DNA of 64,000 bases from Dillenia suffruticosa (Eukaryota > Streptophyta > Magnoliopsida > Dilleniales > Dilleniaceae), in assembly GCA_033439265.1 (NCBI GenBank), contig JAVTVX010000010.1:9920001-9984000 (forward strand), read 5' to 3'. Within the stretch, counting starts at the first letter, position 1, and every line of letters starts with the position of its first letter. Position numbers and translations under genes: made by a program. Below the pieces are notes generated by a model that was not told where the DNA came from, ran no database searches, and worked only from the letters and a program-made list of their open reading frames with translations. Below, piece by piece: positions 25,135 through 37,760 of this stretch.

Positions 25135-25380
25135 ATGGAGAATTCCGCCATCATATCCTACGAAAAGCTGGGAGGGATGGCGAATTGGGTGGGTACGAGC
25201 GTTGCAGCGGCCTTCTTCGCTTCTCTGGAGCGATGTTCTTGCATCAATTTGAGTACAACGGACGTCGATGACGAGATCGAAGAAGAAGCTAAAGATCGCC
25301 CTTTGATGCTCACCACCGAGAACGTCGCACGTGGCGATAGCATTCAGGAGCCTCAGAATGTTCAAGATCTTCCTGTTTGA
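25135..25380 (+). CDS. Small plant protein of unknown function, 81 aa
   Basis: A single-exon ORF starts MENSAIISYEKLGGMANWVG and ends IQEPQNVQDLPV-stop. A short hydrophobic stretch (MANWVGTSVAAAFFASLE, about residues 15-32) is followed by a Cys pair (RCSCINLS), an acidic segment (DVDDEIEEEAKDRP) and a polar tail. The ATG sits in a favourable context (caacaATGg) after a pyrimidine-rich leader with 'aaaccctaaaac', typical of plant 5' UTRs. GC content over the ORF is clearly above its surroundings. I recall similar short plant proteins without assigned function but cannot name one securely. The SYEKLGG...NWVGTSVA..F.ASLERC block looks like the conserved core. It might associate with a membrane through the single hydrophobic segment. 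Confidence 0.7.
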   Translation: MENSAIISYEKLGGMANWVGTSVAAAFFASLERCSCINLSTTDVDDEIEEEAKDRPLMLTTENVARGDSIQEPQNVQDLPV

Positions 25381-28300
25381 GTCTTGATCGCCTTTGTCTT
25401 CTTCGGTATTTTTTGTTTCTTGTTTTTTGTTTCTTTCATCCTCTCTATGCTTTAATTGATGTTTTTTTTTTTTTTTTTTTTTTGTTATCTGTCTCCTTTT
25501 TCTGACTACTATGTGATTCTGGTATGGACTCCTCATGATTGTGGTGAATTGTTTCGTGGATATCAAGAAGAACATCTGATTAGGGCTTATGTTGCATCTT
25601 TAATGGAAAATCTGTGATTTTGTTTCATTCATCAAGATTACCTCTTTTAATTGATCCTGCTGTGTATTCTTTAATTCCGGCCGTATCTATGGAATTGGAT
25701 GATTGGATACATGCTTTTAGCAGGTTAGATTAAAATCATTGTAGAAAACACAAAATTTTATGATGTTTGTAAATAAGAGATTTTATCTTAGCTTAAGTGT
25801 TATTGAGTCAGACAAAAGAATTTGTTGCACTAGTTATTCATGACCTTGGCTATGTTCTTTTGCGATCTTACATATGCAATATAATTTAGGACGTGAGCGT
25901 TCTGGAATTTTAAAAAGTCTTGCCCTGGTGAAGCATTCACAAGAAGATGAGACTTGGGACATGTCAAAGTTATAAAAATTTTATACTTTGTAAGGTACAA
26001 AGTATTGTATTGTGTTGTGTTGTGTCCCAAGGGTATGTTAAGTGCAACATACTTCTTTCCAATTACCAGACCATTTGCCCACATAAATGCATTATGATTC
26101 TAGGTCATTAGGCAGGGGAGAAATTTTTCACTTTTAGCAAAATGATGTAAGCTTCATAATGATTTCAACAACTATAGTAGCTTGGTTGCCGCAATGAAAG
26201 TGAATATCATATATGAGAAAATTATCAATGTGACACAATCATATTCTAGTGCTAACATCCAAAATTTGCAAAAAGGAGGGATTCAAAATGCGTATCTTAC
26301 TAGCCGAAACATAAGGAAAATGGGATTTAGACCATATTAGTTGCATCAAGGGCATGATTGTAGAGCTTAGTTTAGATATCAAATAAATTGGAGGTAGTGG
26401 ATTTTGAATGAAGGCAAAAATATGTGAGGGTGGTGATGGTGACCTGATTCTGGTTGATTATCTTGTATAGTGAGGATGATCATGTAATAGGACGGAAACA
26501 GTGTCAACTGTGTAACGACGTTGGCATATCTTTCTTGCTGTGGAATGGAGACAACTGTTGAATCATTGCTTAGAGCTTTGAGGGATAATATTTGCAGCTA
26601 AGATTCATTATATGTGCCTGAAAGTAAATTTGCTGTAGAAGAAAGAGATTAAGGGTTCATTTGAAGCTGGCCACCTTATTGAAATCAGGAGATAGATTTG
26701 TAACAGAAAACAATAATAGGTACTATTCTAAGAAAAGAGAAGGCTCGATTTAATCTTGTTTGTTGGGTGTGGAAGGCGAAAGGCCAAAGGGAAGATGGTA
26801 TGAGTAGTTGGTTATTGGAGAGAATTGTGGCCCAGCATCTAGTTGCTATGGTTAAAAGAGATCGTGTGTGGTGCACCACCTTAGAACATTGTAAATGAAG
26901 GCAAGTGAATCCAATAAGGGAGTAATTTACCTGTTATTGTAGATCGACTATTATTTTATGTTTGTTAGGATTCGAAAATCTTGACATATTGGAAAAGGTG
27001 GCCTATTGACACATAGCTCTGCTCAACATCCAGTCTTAGCCATTTCTTGCTGGTGTTAGACATGGACAATGGTCTTTGGATCTAATGCTTCATCTAGTAT
27101 CCCAGACATAGATGATAACCTCCCCTTTTACATTAAATGTGAAGAAACCTGTGGTTGTTGTATTCAAGAGTTTATTGGATGGGATTCCTTTAGTGAGATT
27201 CCAATTAACAAGTAAATTAAATGGTAAACTTAAAGAGGTTTTTGTTGCAACTTTAACAATTGTAAAATGATTCAACTAGTTAAGTTCTTATTGTTTATGG
27301 ATAAATTATGAGGCCTTTGATTTTGTACTTACATTTGGTTATGATCAAATGAAATTATAAAGCTTTTGAGGCTAAGTGATCTAAAAGACTCAAAAAAAGA
27401 AGAAGTAAACCCTGATGGAGTTTGGCTTGATTGGTGTGGACAATGGAATGGGGGACATCTCTTATAGATTAAATGTGTGCTGTGAAGTGCTGATTTTGCC
27501 TAAAGCTGTTGCATGACTAGAAAGAAACATGCCATTAAGAGTTGAACCTTGGTTCTTATGTTGAAGAATGAATTAGCAGCGGTGAATCTTTTAGCACCAA
27601 AATTTCACCTACTGCAACCTGATATTGTAGTCTGTAAGTTATCCAGCTAGTAGCCACAGTAATAGACGTCCTTTCACCTGAATATTTGTTGGAATTGACC
27701 CAAAATAGCTACCCCCAATCCTTTTCCATGTCGGCATTCAGTCTTTCTCCTTGAAAGTGCCTGTTATGTCAAGATATCTGGTATGTTATGTTATTAGGGC
27801 TCAGGGCGTGATTCATCCGCAGGTCTTGAGTTGATCGGGATGTAATTATCCAATTTTAATTCATCTTCTGCTAATGAAGGGGCTATCCACATTTGGATGC
27901 CTTGTCACATGTTTCTAGGGATCTCGTTGAGATGAACTTATGTTTCAGAGGTTGGACGTCTTCTGTCGCATTTGACAGCATCGCTGCCCAAATTTGTTGG
28001 TTCGGCACTTGTTTAATGGCCATGGGACGCAAGCATATGAACGCTCACCTGAAACTCTTCAAAGAAGTCCGGTTGCTGACTCTGCATCCAGGGCTTTATT
28101 AGACATAGGAGAAGCTTGAAAACAATGGGTAGAAACATTGCACTTCCTTTGTGTGGCTGCAGAAAAAGTATCAGGCCGCAGATCTTGAGGAGGGGTTTCA
28201 ATTTTCAGATGAGAATGTTTTATGATCTCACAGCTTTGCATTTCATTGTATGCATATATGTTTAAATGTGGTATTCTTAGCTCTGTTATGCCATAGGCAA

Positions 28301-28812
28301 CTTTGCAGCACTAACCATTTTAGGAACATGTTATGCATTGCAAGAGTAGTAGCTAGAATGATGAGAGATGAAGGGACCAAAGCGGCAAATTTGATAAATA
28401 TTGCGGCCGGTGAGAGACGGAAAATTTGATAATTTTTTTTCTTTTTCAAAATTTTCATTCCAACTCTTCGATTATGTCTTGTTCCTGCCGTCTCTTTTTT
28501 GTCTATTTCGTTTTGTACTCAAAATTAAATATTATTTAAAATGATAGACAGGATAAAATGAATATGTATGTAATAAAAAAATATCATGTTCGGCATGAAA
28601 AATTTTATAAATTTCATTTTATTTGTTATTTTTTATTTTATTTTAGCTCATGCTCAAAATTTTCATCTTACCTCTTCTCTCTGTCCCATTTCGTGACTTT
28701 CGTCGAACTCTGACCTAAAATTCATCGGCCTTAACTGAATTGCTCACCACAGCAATTGTTGATTATTTCTTTTTTTTTTTGGTACTACAATTGTTGATTA
28801 TTTCAAATGGTC

Positions 28813-28860
<48 letters not shown>

Positions 28861-29947
28861 TGACGCGAAAATCCCAGATTCTGCACAGGATAGTCATATG
28901 ATTTGAAAGTCCCATCTGCCATGTAGTGTCGGTACTGCTTTTAGTATAGAAAATATTGATGTTATTCTCTATGAAAAGATCTACTTGTTTTCACTCTCTT
29001 AATGAAGCTTGACAAGTTGTTACAATTTGTTTTTTTTTTTTAATCTTTTGTATTATATGTAAAAATTATTAATATACAATAATTTTAATTTCCTTTCTCG
29101 AAAATATTTAACTTCTACTTTTATTTTAATTTTTTATTTTGATTAAAAAGTATAAAATATAAAATATTATAAAATAGAAGATAATCATGGGAAGTTAAGT
29201 TCAAAATTTCTAAACATACCCTAATTGGACTGTAATTAATTATCATGGCTAGCAATTTCACCTGAAAAATGGTCCAACCAAAATGACTAAAACATGTTGA
29301 AAATTTAACTTAGGTTCACCACCAGGCTATCTCTAGATTGCTTCAATGAAATTTTAAAGATCAGACAATTCAAGTTCGACCTCATAATAGTCGATCAAGT
29401 TTCAATAAATGGCATTGGGCTTGTATAAGGGTTCATTTGTGAATTGTTAGATGTCCCATAGAAAGGCCATCTGTCCTAACACCAACAATTCAGCAGCTTG
29501 TTCATCTTGTACAGGAAAGTAAAAGTGTGCTTTCTATTCCATGCCATGTCCTCAGTTAGGGCATAAATGAGTCGAACCCATAAGAACAATTTGTTACTCA
29601 TCTTGTTTATGGCTCAATTTGTTTTGTTGTACTCAAATTCATGCAATTGATCGGCCAGACTTGAATCAGAATTCCTTTAAAATAGATCAAATAAATTCAA
29701 ATAAAATTTCTGATCTGAATTAATTGACCTATTTACAGCCCTATTTATGTCCAATCAGCCAAAAAGAGTCCCATCTGTACTTTGAAAATAAGGGCCTAAA
29801 AGTCCCATCCGAAATTACCACCAACAGATGCTCTGCCAATTGCCCTCACCTAGGGAACGTCCTATCCTATCGGGGCACAAGCCATACCAAAGGCCACGCT
29901 CCACAGCCCTGCCCTTGCCTCATGCTTGTCGAATGAGATAATTACTA
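25381..29947. other. 3' flank and long stretch without a recognisable gene
   Basis: 25381 to about 25700 is the likely 3' UTR of the 81-aa gene, with a 23-base T run. 25700-28460 has mixed composition with several short ORFs but no domain I recognise. 28770-28787 is an 18-bp insertion (11 T then GGTACTA) between perfect 17-bp repeats CAATTGTTGATTATTTC (28753-28769 and 28788-28804). A (TA)n run lies at 28822-28857. The rest is AT-rich. Confidence 0.4.
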
Positions 29948-30287
29948 CGTTCTAAAACTTGATCCTAAATTCACAAATTCATTCTTAAACTTTAAAATGT
30001 TATCCTTGAACGTCTAAATTTTAAAAATCATAATTTGTTAATTTCTCCATTAATAACGGTGTCAACATATCCATTAACTATTGAACTGGGTGAATATTAG
30101 AGATGATCTGGATGCTGCCTGATAAGAAATTGCTGACATGGCTTGTCCAGTAACCAAAAGTACTAACGTGGCACTTCCCCCTTAAAAAACTCTCTCCCCC
30201 TTCCCTCTCCCTTTCTCTATATCATCTCCTCTATCGTTTAAATAAAAAAAAAAAAAAACACAATTTCACAAATCCATCAAACACACA

Positions 30288-30748
30288 AATGAAATCCTTG
30301 TAAAGATTCGTAGACGTCGTCGAATTTCTGAACTCACAAAAAAGGACGACGTCAAAACCCTAATTGCAATTTCATTGTATTTTCTGTCAATTCTTTGACA
30401 GAAGAAGCCAATGTGGCTTCTCAAATCGGAGGTAATGAACAAACTGGTTAGGGTTACATTAACGTTAGAAATCATATTCTTTCTCGTTGGAGATCTAATG
30501 TTTCTATCTGGTTAACCAAGGAACAAGTTCAAGAATCTATTTGACCAGAAAATTTAGGATTTGTTGATTCTGCCTTCTACTTAACCATGGGTATATAAAT
30601 TTTGGGTTAGCCTCTGTCATTAAAGAAGCAAAACTAAAATCCCCAAATGGGGTTGAAAAAACTAATGTGGTAATTACAAGTGCTCGTTTATTTGGATTAG
30701 TCGCAACAAGGTGGTTGATTTTCCTGGGGTTTAAAGTGTGGTTTCAAT
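30288..30748 (+). pseudogene. Captured fragment of an LDL1-like lysine-specific histone demethylase (SWIRM region)
   Basis: Conceptual plus-strand translation, with frame changes and stops, gives in order: ISELTKKDDVKTLIAIS; EANVASQIGGNEQ; YINVRNHILSRWRSNVSIWL then TKEQVQESI; FVDSAF; FGLASVIKEAKLKSPNGVEK; TNVVIT...GLVA. This is the SWIRM domain and the start of the FAD-binding amine-oxidase domain of plant LSD1 homologues. The EANV.SQIGG and INFGLA..IKEAKL blocks suggest LDL1 rather than FLD. Stops after GNEQTG and QESI, and a break before the SLTEE-like segment, show that it is not functional. It sits inside the Pack-MULE. The source identity is from memory of the family. Confidence 0.75.
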
Positions 30749-30799
30749 TGGGCAGCTCTTTAAGCAGTAGGAAAACAAATAAGAGGAGCTCTTTGAGCA

Positions 30800-31141
30800 G
30801 TATGACGAAGTCGATGCTGAGAAGATAGATGAAAGAGGCGATGAAGGTGATGATGGCAGCAATCTCGGAGAGAGAGACGATGTGGAGCGGTGTAGAGTTG
30901 CGGATCTTCTCGTGCCAGCGCTGGAGGAGGAAGTAGACGACCGAGAAAAAGAGAGTGAAGAAGACGGCATTGGTGATGTAAAGCGGTAGCGGCAAGGCAT
31001 CCAACGGCTTCGTCGGCAGAGAGGAGGAGGAGGAGGAGGAGGCAAATCCTTCACCTTTTTCATCAATCCGATGTCGTTTCTGCCTTTCCCTACCACTGCG
31101 GATGGAGGCGAGGCCACGCACGATCGCCTTTGAACGTCCAT
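30800..31141 (-). pseudogene. Captured N-terminal fragment of HMG-CoA reductase
   Basis: On the minus strand, from an ATG at 31141, translation begins [20 protein letters not shown] and runs to a proline run. After a frame change the next frame gives [20 protein letters not shown], then [20 protein letters not shown], then [22 protein letters not shown]. These are the N-terminal cytosolic leader and the two membrane spans of plant HMGR, the ER enzyme of the mevalonate pathway. The reading frame breaks between RRS and DALPLPLY, near 30995. The GFFG usually found before IDFV is missing, and the catalytic domain is absent. The fragment ends within the Pack-MULE, tail to tail with the LDL1-like fragment. 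Confidence 0.85.
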
Positions 31142-31589
31142 TTTTCAGCCTAAATCCGAAAATCGAAGTTGGAATGTAGAAATTGAGAAAGTGTCTGGAG
31201 CCGAAAGCAAGGGATCCAAACAAGTAGCACTATTCATCGTCTTCAACCTCTCTCTCTCTCTCTATGGTGAAGTTGTTTTTTTTGTTTTTTTAAACGAGAG
31301 AGGAGAGGAGATAGAGAAAGGGAGGGGGAAACGGGAGAGAGATTTTTAAGGGGGAAGTGTCACGTTAGTACTTTTGGTTAGTGGCACGCCATATCAGTAA
31401 CTCCTTGCCAGCCAGCATCCAGATCATCTCTAATGTTCATCCAGCTCAGCAGTTAACGGACAGGTTGGCTCCGTTACTAACGGAGCGACTAACAGGTTAC
31501 GATTTTTGAAATCTAGGTTCTCAAGCGTAGCATTTTGAAATTTATGGACGAATTTATAAATTCAGGATAAAGTTTAAAAACTAAACAAG

Positions 31590-33075
31590 TAATTAACTCC
31601 TTGTCCAATCCCTACCAACATCCCTCAAAATTTCTAGTCACTCATCACCTAAAAAGGAGCGATGGCAACCATTGATTCCAACTCATTTCTCAAGTTTCCA
31701 CAACACCAATGAAGGAATTCACGAATATCCCAACCGACAATGTACACTTCGCCTGCCAAATCCATTTGGATCAACCGTAAGGAGAAGCATTTAGCTCATT
31801 AGCACAATGGGAAGCGTATTGCTCCACAGTTGGCCTTATGGGGTGCTTCCTGCACTAAAACAAAATATATGAGTAAAGCATGTACCTTTAAATTGAAGCC
31901 ATGTCTCAACTATGGTTCAACATAGCAATTTAATGTCCTGTTTTAAATCAAACACTTGTTTAAAACAAATAACCAAATATCAACCGGCAAAGCTACTCAA
32001 GAATTTTCTGTGCATTTATTGCTAAAAATTTTTTTTTGGTCTCTCTGCTAGATGGAGCTATAACAAAACCAACCCGACTAAGGACTTATATACAGTTCGT
32101 TACAATAACAGTGCATAGATAAAGGTTCTCTATTCTACTTTTTTGTTTTCCTGGGTGGGGGAAGAAGTCCAAGCCTTTGCAGCCCCCCGTGTGGGAGCAA
32201 ACATTGAGAAAATAGCCCTACGTTTGAAGTTAGAACCACCAGGGACATCCATGGCATTTGGAGGTTAGTTAGATGTGAGATCCAACAGATACAACTTAAA
32301 TGGAAGCCACAGTCATCTGACTATTAAGAGCTGAATGGCAGCAAATGGTATTCAAGCTAAGTGACACTGAGCCTATGAAGCAGAACCCACACCATCTGTT
32401 CCTTTCTTCAACCCTCGCTATGAGTAACCCAACCATGAAGTGAATCAGAATGGCAGACAAACACCCCATGATACAGACCAAACATCATGTCAATTACAGG
32501 TGAAGCTCCCCCACCAATTTAAACAGAATGAACATGGTTCACCACCTCTGTTCGCTCCCTCCATTAAAGAACAAATGAAAGGTTTGGATAGGCCCCACAA
32601 GCACCAAAATAATACTAATATGCATCCTAAAACCGTCTCTCTAAACCACAATTTCTCCACATCCCAATCCAAGCAGCAGGTCAACATAATCTCCTCTGCA
32701 AACAAATAAAAGAATAATAAAATCAATGTGGATGGCCCATCCCAGATAAGCAAATCACACACCACCACTTGATTACCAGACAGGATTGTAGTAAGGACGG
32801 ATGTCTCACCACTTGTCACCACCTCACATGATCATATTACCCTTCAAAGGCATTAAGGATCCAAAATTTTCCAAGAATATCAATCCTGCACATGCTCGAT
32901 CGACATGTCGGACCTGATATGCTATGAAGGTTAAATGACGCCAAACTAGACTTTCCTCACCGGTGTAACCAACAATCAACTTGCGGCAACAATCAGGTAA
33001 GAGGGGCACTCAAAACCTTAATGTGCCAAAGCAAAGACCCAGTTGTCACTTAGAACATGCCATGCAACGGTTGTC
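31590..33075. other. Intergenic region and probable 3' UTR of the WD40 gene
   Basis: No coding exon is supported. The sequence next to the WD40 stop codon (about 32800-33075) is the likely 3' UTR. The short open frames at 32300-32820 lack any recognisable domain. Confidence 0.4.
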
Positions 33076-36000
33076 TCAAAGAGGTACAGGCAACCCATAA
33101 TTGAGGAATGATCTGATTCGACCATCCCAACCTGCAGTCACAATAACCAGACCCCATGCATGAGAACTGGATGTGCTTGCATAAGAGTCTCGAAAAAACT
33201 TGTATTGAGATTTATGCATTGTTGAGTGTGCAGACAGAGGGCTTGCGTTAGGAAGATTTTCCTCAGGCCAAGTCGCTGATCCCTTGGGATAATTATCTAA
33301 GAAAAACTCTTGACTTAGTGAGAAGCAAGTAGCTGAAGAGAAATGCAAAGTATTTAGCGAACTCTCGTCCAAAACACGTAATTTCACTTTATTGTCCGAG
33401 TCTCCATGCTTTAAGCCAGGCCAAGGTATTGCAACAGCAGCATCAGTGGAAAAATGCTCACAAGATGTAATATTTTTCCCTTGAGAGATGGTATTCTCTT
33501 CATGGTCACTGATGTTCCATACATATACATTAGAATCCTCACTAGCAGAGACAATACGTTTTCCGTCTGAAGTGAAAGATGCAGACATCTGGTTTCCTGC
33601 ATTACGAAGGCCTGGAGAGGAGGGATGAGGGAAGCATTACTAAACTTCATTATAAAAGCTTGATTCTAATTTGGATTTTGCATTGCAGAATCCAGAATTA
33701 AAACTAACTCTTAAGAGCTAAACATGATTGTATCAAGTCTGAAAAATAGCCCAGCATTTGACACATGGGACTCAAGGAATAAGCCCAAACCTTTGTATTT
33801 TCCCACCACATTGATTCCATGAAGAACTCTGACATGTGAATCGGCACAGGTGACCATTACTTTGCTCGGGTCTTGGGACAAAAACTGAAATTAAACAGTT
33901 TTGTCAAGAAAGATTATTTTTCCAAATGGAAAGAGAGATTATTTCATAAAAGGGAGACATTGGAAAGCCACATCAAGATCTAGAATCTGACTACCTGAAA
34001 GCCAGTAATCCTTTTTAAAGGGGACTTCTTCCTACTCAGTAGGCATATCTGAGTGTCCAATTGCAAATGATTATCTGATCCACAGAAAACTAGAAACAAT
34101 GGATAAGACAACATCCCATCTGAAATTTTTCTAGTAGAATGGATATTTAAATCACATCACTCAAAGGACTCAAAAGTTATACTCATCGTGCAAAGCTTTT
34201 TGACTTTCTTTTCTCCTTTTGAATATGAGCTACTAAATTCTATCCATGCTCATTTTGAATATGAGCTACTAAACTCTACTCATGCTCAACAGGAAACCAA
34301 AAATAAGCATGTTGCTTGAAGAGTACTTCAAAGCACTAACATCAAAGAGAATTTCAGGGAAAGTACAGATGTACTGATGAATATTCTTGGCATTTTCTTG
34401 ACCAATGTAATTTTTTTTTTTTTTGGTAACAACTCTTCTGGTTTAATAGTTGTTCCTATTAGTCATTTTGAACACTATTGCAGCGTGTAATCCACTTTCA
34501 TCCTGCTATGAAATCTAATTTTTCTACAACTGTTAATAAATTACCTTAGACAAAATATTAAACCTATTATAGCTTTAGGTAAACAAAAGTGATTCCTAAC
34601 ACAACCCCTCCCTCTCTCCTCCAATTTATTTTTCAAAGCAGCAAAATTGAAAAGTCTAAAAGGAGACCTCAAGCCTTCAACCTGCTTCAGAGCACTTCAC
34701 ACCAGCTAATCTAGCGGGCCATCTATTAGTTCAGTTAAAAGCTTAAGAAATAGAAACCAACAACCTGTTTTGTTATCTACAGCAAGAATAGCAAAGTTTG
34801 TACAGCTATTTTCAAGGTCGAGACCAGCCTTCTAGCTTCTGTTTCCGAACATTTCTTAGTTCTTAACTAATATAACAATGTGCACCTACACACACAAAAC
34901 ATCACTGACTTATATGGACAGCAACTTGCTTAACTTTCTGGCAGACCTTTTAATGTCCTTCCAGCACAAGAAAAGACGGTGAGCATGAATAGACACCAAA
35001 GTCAAGAAATGCAAATTATGCATGAACTTGGGAGATTCAGATGCTAAAAAAAACAAATCAGCAATAAATCGACAAGGAAAGCAGTTGAGGTTCCATAATA
35101 CCTGATAAATTATAAAATCTACAGTTCCCTGTCATGGAGCCTACAATTCCCCCCTGCATGAAAAATAAACACATTCTCAAACTTCTCTTATATTTATAAG
35201 GTTATACTTTCATCTCAATAAGATGCAGAGCAAGATGAAGATCAAACCTTCCCATCAGGACGATAGCAGACAGCGGTGACTATTTCTTTTATGTCAGTCC
35301 AATCTACAACTCGGCAACCTGAAATTGCCCAAATCCGGACCTTACCATCTATTGAACCGCTGATAAAGTAATCATCATCCACAGGGTTAAATTGAATGCA
35401 TGTCACTGCAGAACATAACAAAATGTGTGAGAGGTTATGCAAAGTCATATCGAAGATTAGATCAAGATGTGGCCCCATGAGTCCACTTAACCTCGGCTAC
35501 TTCATTAATGAAATACAAGTTAGGAACAACACATAAGTAGCCAGAGGCGCACCATAATTATTGTGAGCAAACACTTTAATGCAATGGTCACATCCAATTT
35601 GCCACAGACGAACCGTTTTATCAACCGATGATGACAACAAATTCTGCAGTAACAACAAATAAAGTTAGATTTCTAATTTGATTTCTGCCAAATTCAGATG
35701 AAAATGCATCAATTCCTTTTGTCAAGTCCTCACATTATTCTTTGACCATGAAAGATCCAAGATCTCCCCAGTATGACCACAGAATTCGTGCAATGGTTTC
35801 TCCAGTATATGGAAGACTTTTGGGGGGAAAATCACACAAGCTGAGTCTGACGTCTTCTTTAGGCTCTTCAACATACTAATTTTTTCTTTATCCACAGAAA
35901 GGGGTGCCAATTCAGAAAGATGATTCACGGCAAAATACACGCAGGATGGGTCCATCTCTGGAATATCAAGGTTGTTTGATCTCTCATCCTCCACAATCTG

Positions 36001-36819
36001 CCACAATCGTACAATTCCATCTTCACCAGCACTTGCAAGGTACTGACCATCAGGACTAAATTTCATAGTCAATATCGAACCTTCATGAGCTTGAATAACT
36101 TGTCCAGTAAAAAGAGCAGAAAGCTCCCTCGACTTCTTACCAGATTGGTGAACCTTTACTGTCTGTGCTCTAGAAATCCCAATTGAATTGCACTCATTAT
36201 GAGTCATGCATTCATTACCCCCTTGACCATCTACAATACAGGCCATGGAACGTAACCTACTAAGCCATCTTCTCTTAACTCTCTCTATCATCCCTACTGA
36301 ATGGCTAGTTTCCTTGGTTCTCTGATATTGTCGTAGAACCGCCGCAGATGAAGTGGGGTTGCTCTCCAACTTCTGAACTTCTAAAGATGAATTCGAGCCC
36401 ATGGCACGATGAGTATTCTCATTCTCGGTAGTTAGTTGTATGGCATCATTCTTTGTGTGCCACACCAAGGAAAGGTCTGACCTAATCTCATCTTCAACCC
36501 TTAAGCTTGCCCCACCATTCTCCACGGTTCGATCCTCTTCTAAGTTTAACATATCTTGCAATGTACTAACTGATTTCTCCAGTGCCCCTCGACTCGACAC
36601 TGATCCCATCCATTCCAAAAATTTTTTCCGACGTTCTGCAATGCTCTTGGGGCTTTGAACCCATATATCATAAAGAAATTCACTAGGGACTGCATCATCA
36701 AGCCCAGAAATAGAGTCAGAGCACTGAACAAAATCCAAACCCGAATCAGACCCAGATGTAAATTCCTCAATGGAATCAAAAAACTGGCACTCCTCCACCT
36801 CACTGCAGCTACCCATCAT
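33076..36819 (-). CDS. WD40-repeat (transducin-like, WDR44-type) protein
   Basis: Seven exons join in phase: 35734-36819, 35553-35643, 35248-35405, 35102-35153, 33995-34074, 33791-33884 and 33076-33611 (698 aa). An acidic N-terminus ([20 protein letters not shown]) and a conserved segment [20 protein letters not shown] precede the repeats. The repeats include [20 protein letters not shown] then [26 protein letters not shown]...[31 protein letters not shown] then [59 protein letters not shown] then WNI, and a closing [14 protein letters not shown]. That is about seven blades of a propeller. Members are scaffold proteins of unassigned function in plants. The start chosen is the first ATG of an ATGATG pair (36819). 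The exon 5 acceptor could instead be 11 bases upstream of the one used. A 5' UTR intron is likely, with a donor near 37433. Confidence 0.88.
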
Positions 36820-37760
36820 TGATTTCAACCCATGAAACCCCTCTTGTCACCACATTTTTAAGCCCCACCATAAACACTGAATTCTCCTTAAAAAATGCCC
36901 CAAATAAAAAAGAACAAGCAAATCCCGGCACCCCCCTAAAAAAATAAATAAACACACACACACACACACACAGAATCCAAGATCAGTATAACAGGTAATG
37001 AATAAATCCAACACCAACATCATCAACAACAATAATAATATTAATCTAACAACAAAAATCAAAAAATAAAAAGTAAAACAAAAGATCCAACATAGATCCC
37101 GATCCACACCCAATGAACCTGGACTTCAAGATCGATGAAAATTTATAATTTAATCCAAACCCCAAAATACAAAATTTAAGGAAAAATAAAAAACCAAAAA
37201 AAAAAACACTCCTCTTAACCCTAGCTTTTCTAACATCTAGGGAATACCCATTTCAACTAACAGTCTAAATAATCAAACCCATTATTCAAACGAACACAAT
37301 AACAATGAAAAAGATAGTTTTTTCCAATTAATGACCAACAAAAAAAAAAAAAAAACATATGCTATAACAGGTATGAACAAAAATATTAATTAAAGTGAAA
37401 AATAAATGTTGAGAGATGAAAGACGAAAGCCTACCAAGTAGTTTTGAATGGAAAAGTTTAGAGATGCTATTGCCATAAGCAAAGTGGAGAAGAAATTTTG
37501 GAGTCGCTGTGTCGAAGAAGTGGAGAAGAGAGAGAAATTAAAAGAGGTGGAGGACAGAGAGGGAATAAGAGAAAAGTGGAGGTTAGAAGTGGAAGAAGAT
37601 GGACAAGTTTTTTTTCTTGTTTTTCGTGAAGCGGATGGCACGAGAATCGAGACTTCAAGAGTAGTGGAGAGAGAGGGATGTGTGTGCGTATTTGTATGGG
37701 CGTTCGCTGCAGAGGACTCTCTCTCTCTCTCTCTGCATGTGTGCAACTCCATCAAGTTTA
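36820..37760 (-). promoter_or_regulatory. 5' UTR (with probable intron) and promoter of the WD40 gene
   Basis: On the minus strand a purine/pyrimidine-rich leader (about 37440-37740, including (CT)n) is followed by a good donor, TTG|GTAGGC, at about 37433, an AT-rich stretch and the coding start at 36819. This fits a leader exon plus a ~600-bp UTR intron. A (CA)n run lies at 36953-36972. The exact transcription start is not visible. Confidence 0.45.

Larger units (their letters stand above)
29948..31589. mobile_element. Pack-MULE: Mutator-like element with ~310-bp terminal inverted repeats and two captured gene fragments
   Basis: The left arm (29948 to about 30260) and the complement of the right arm (31589 to about 31270) align over their whole length at roughly 80% by eye. 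Identical blocks include 'ttagagatgatctggatgct', 'aaccaaaagtactaacgtg', 'acttcccccttaaaaa' and 'tccctttctctat'. The sequences just outside share TAATTA (29939-29944 and 31590-31595), possibly a worn 9-bp target-site duplication. No transposase is present. Between the arms lie gene fragments from two host genes, in opposite orientation. Long arms with captured host sequence and no transposase define a Pack-MULE. The element ends are placed to within a few bases. Confidence 0.85.

Noticed and set aside
34411..34432. Another tail-only L1 insertion (poly(T) then GGTAACA)
   Set aside because: The sequence pattern fits, but no flanking direct repeat could be found.
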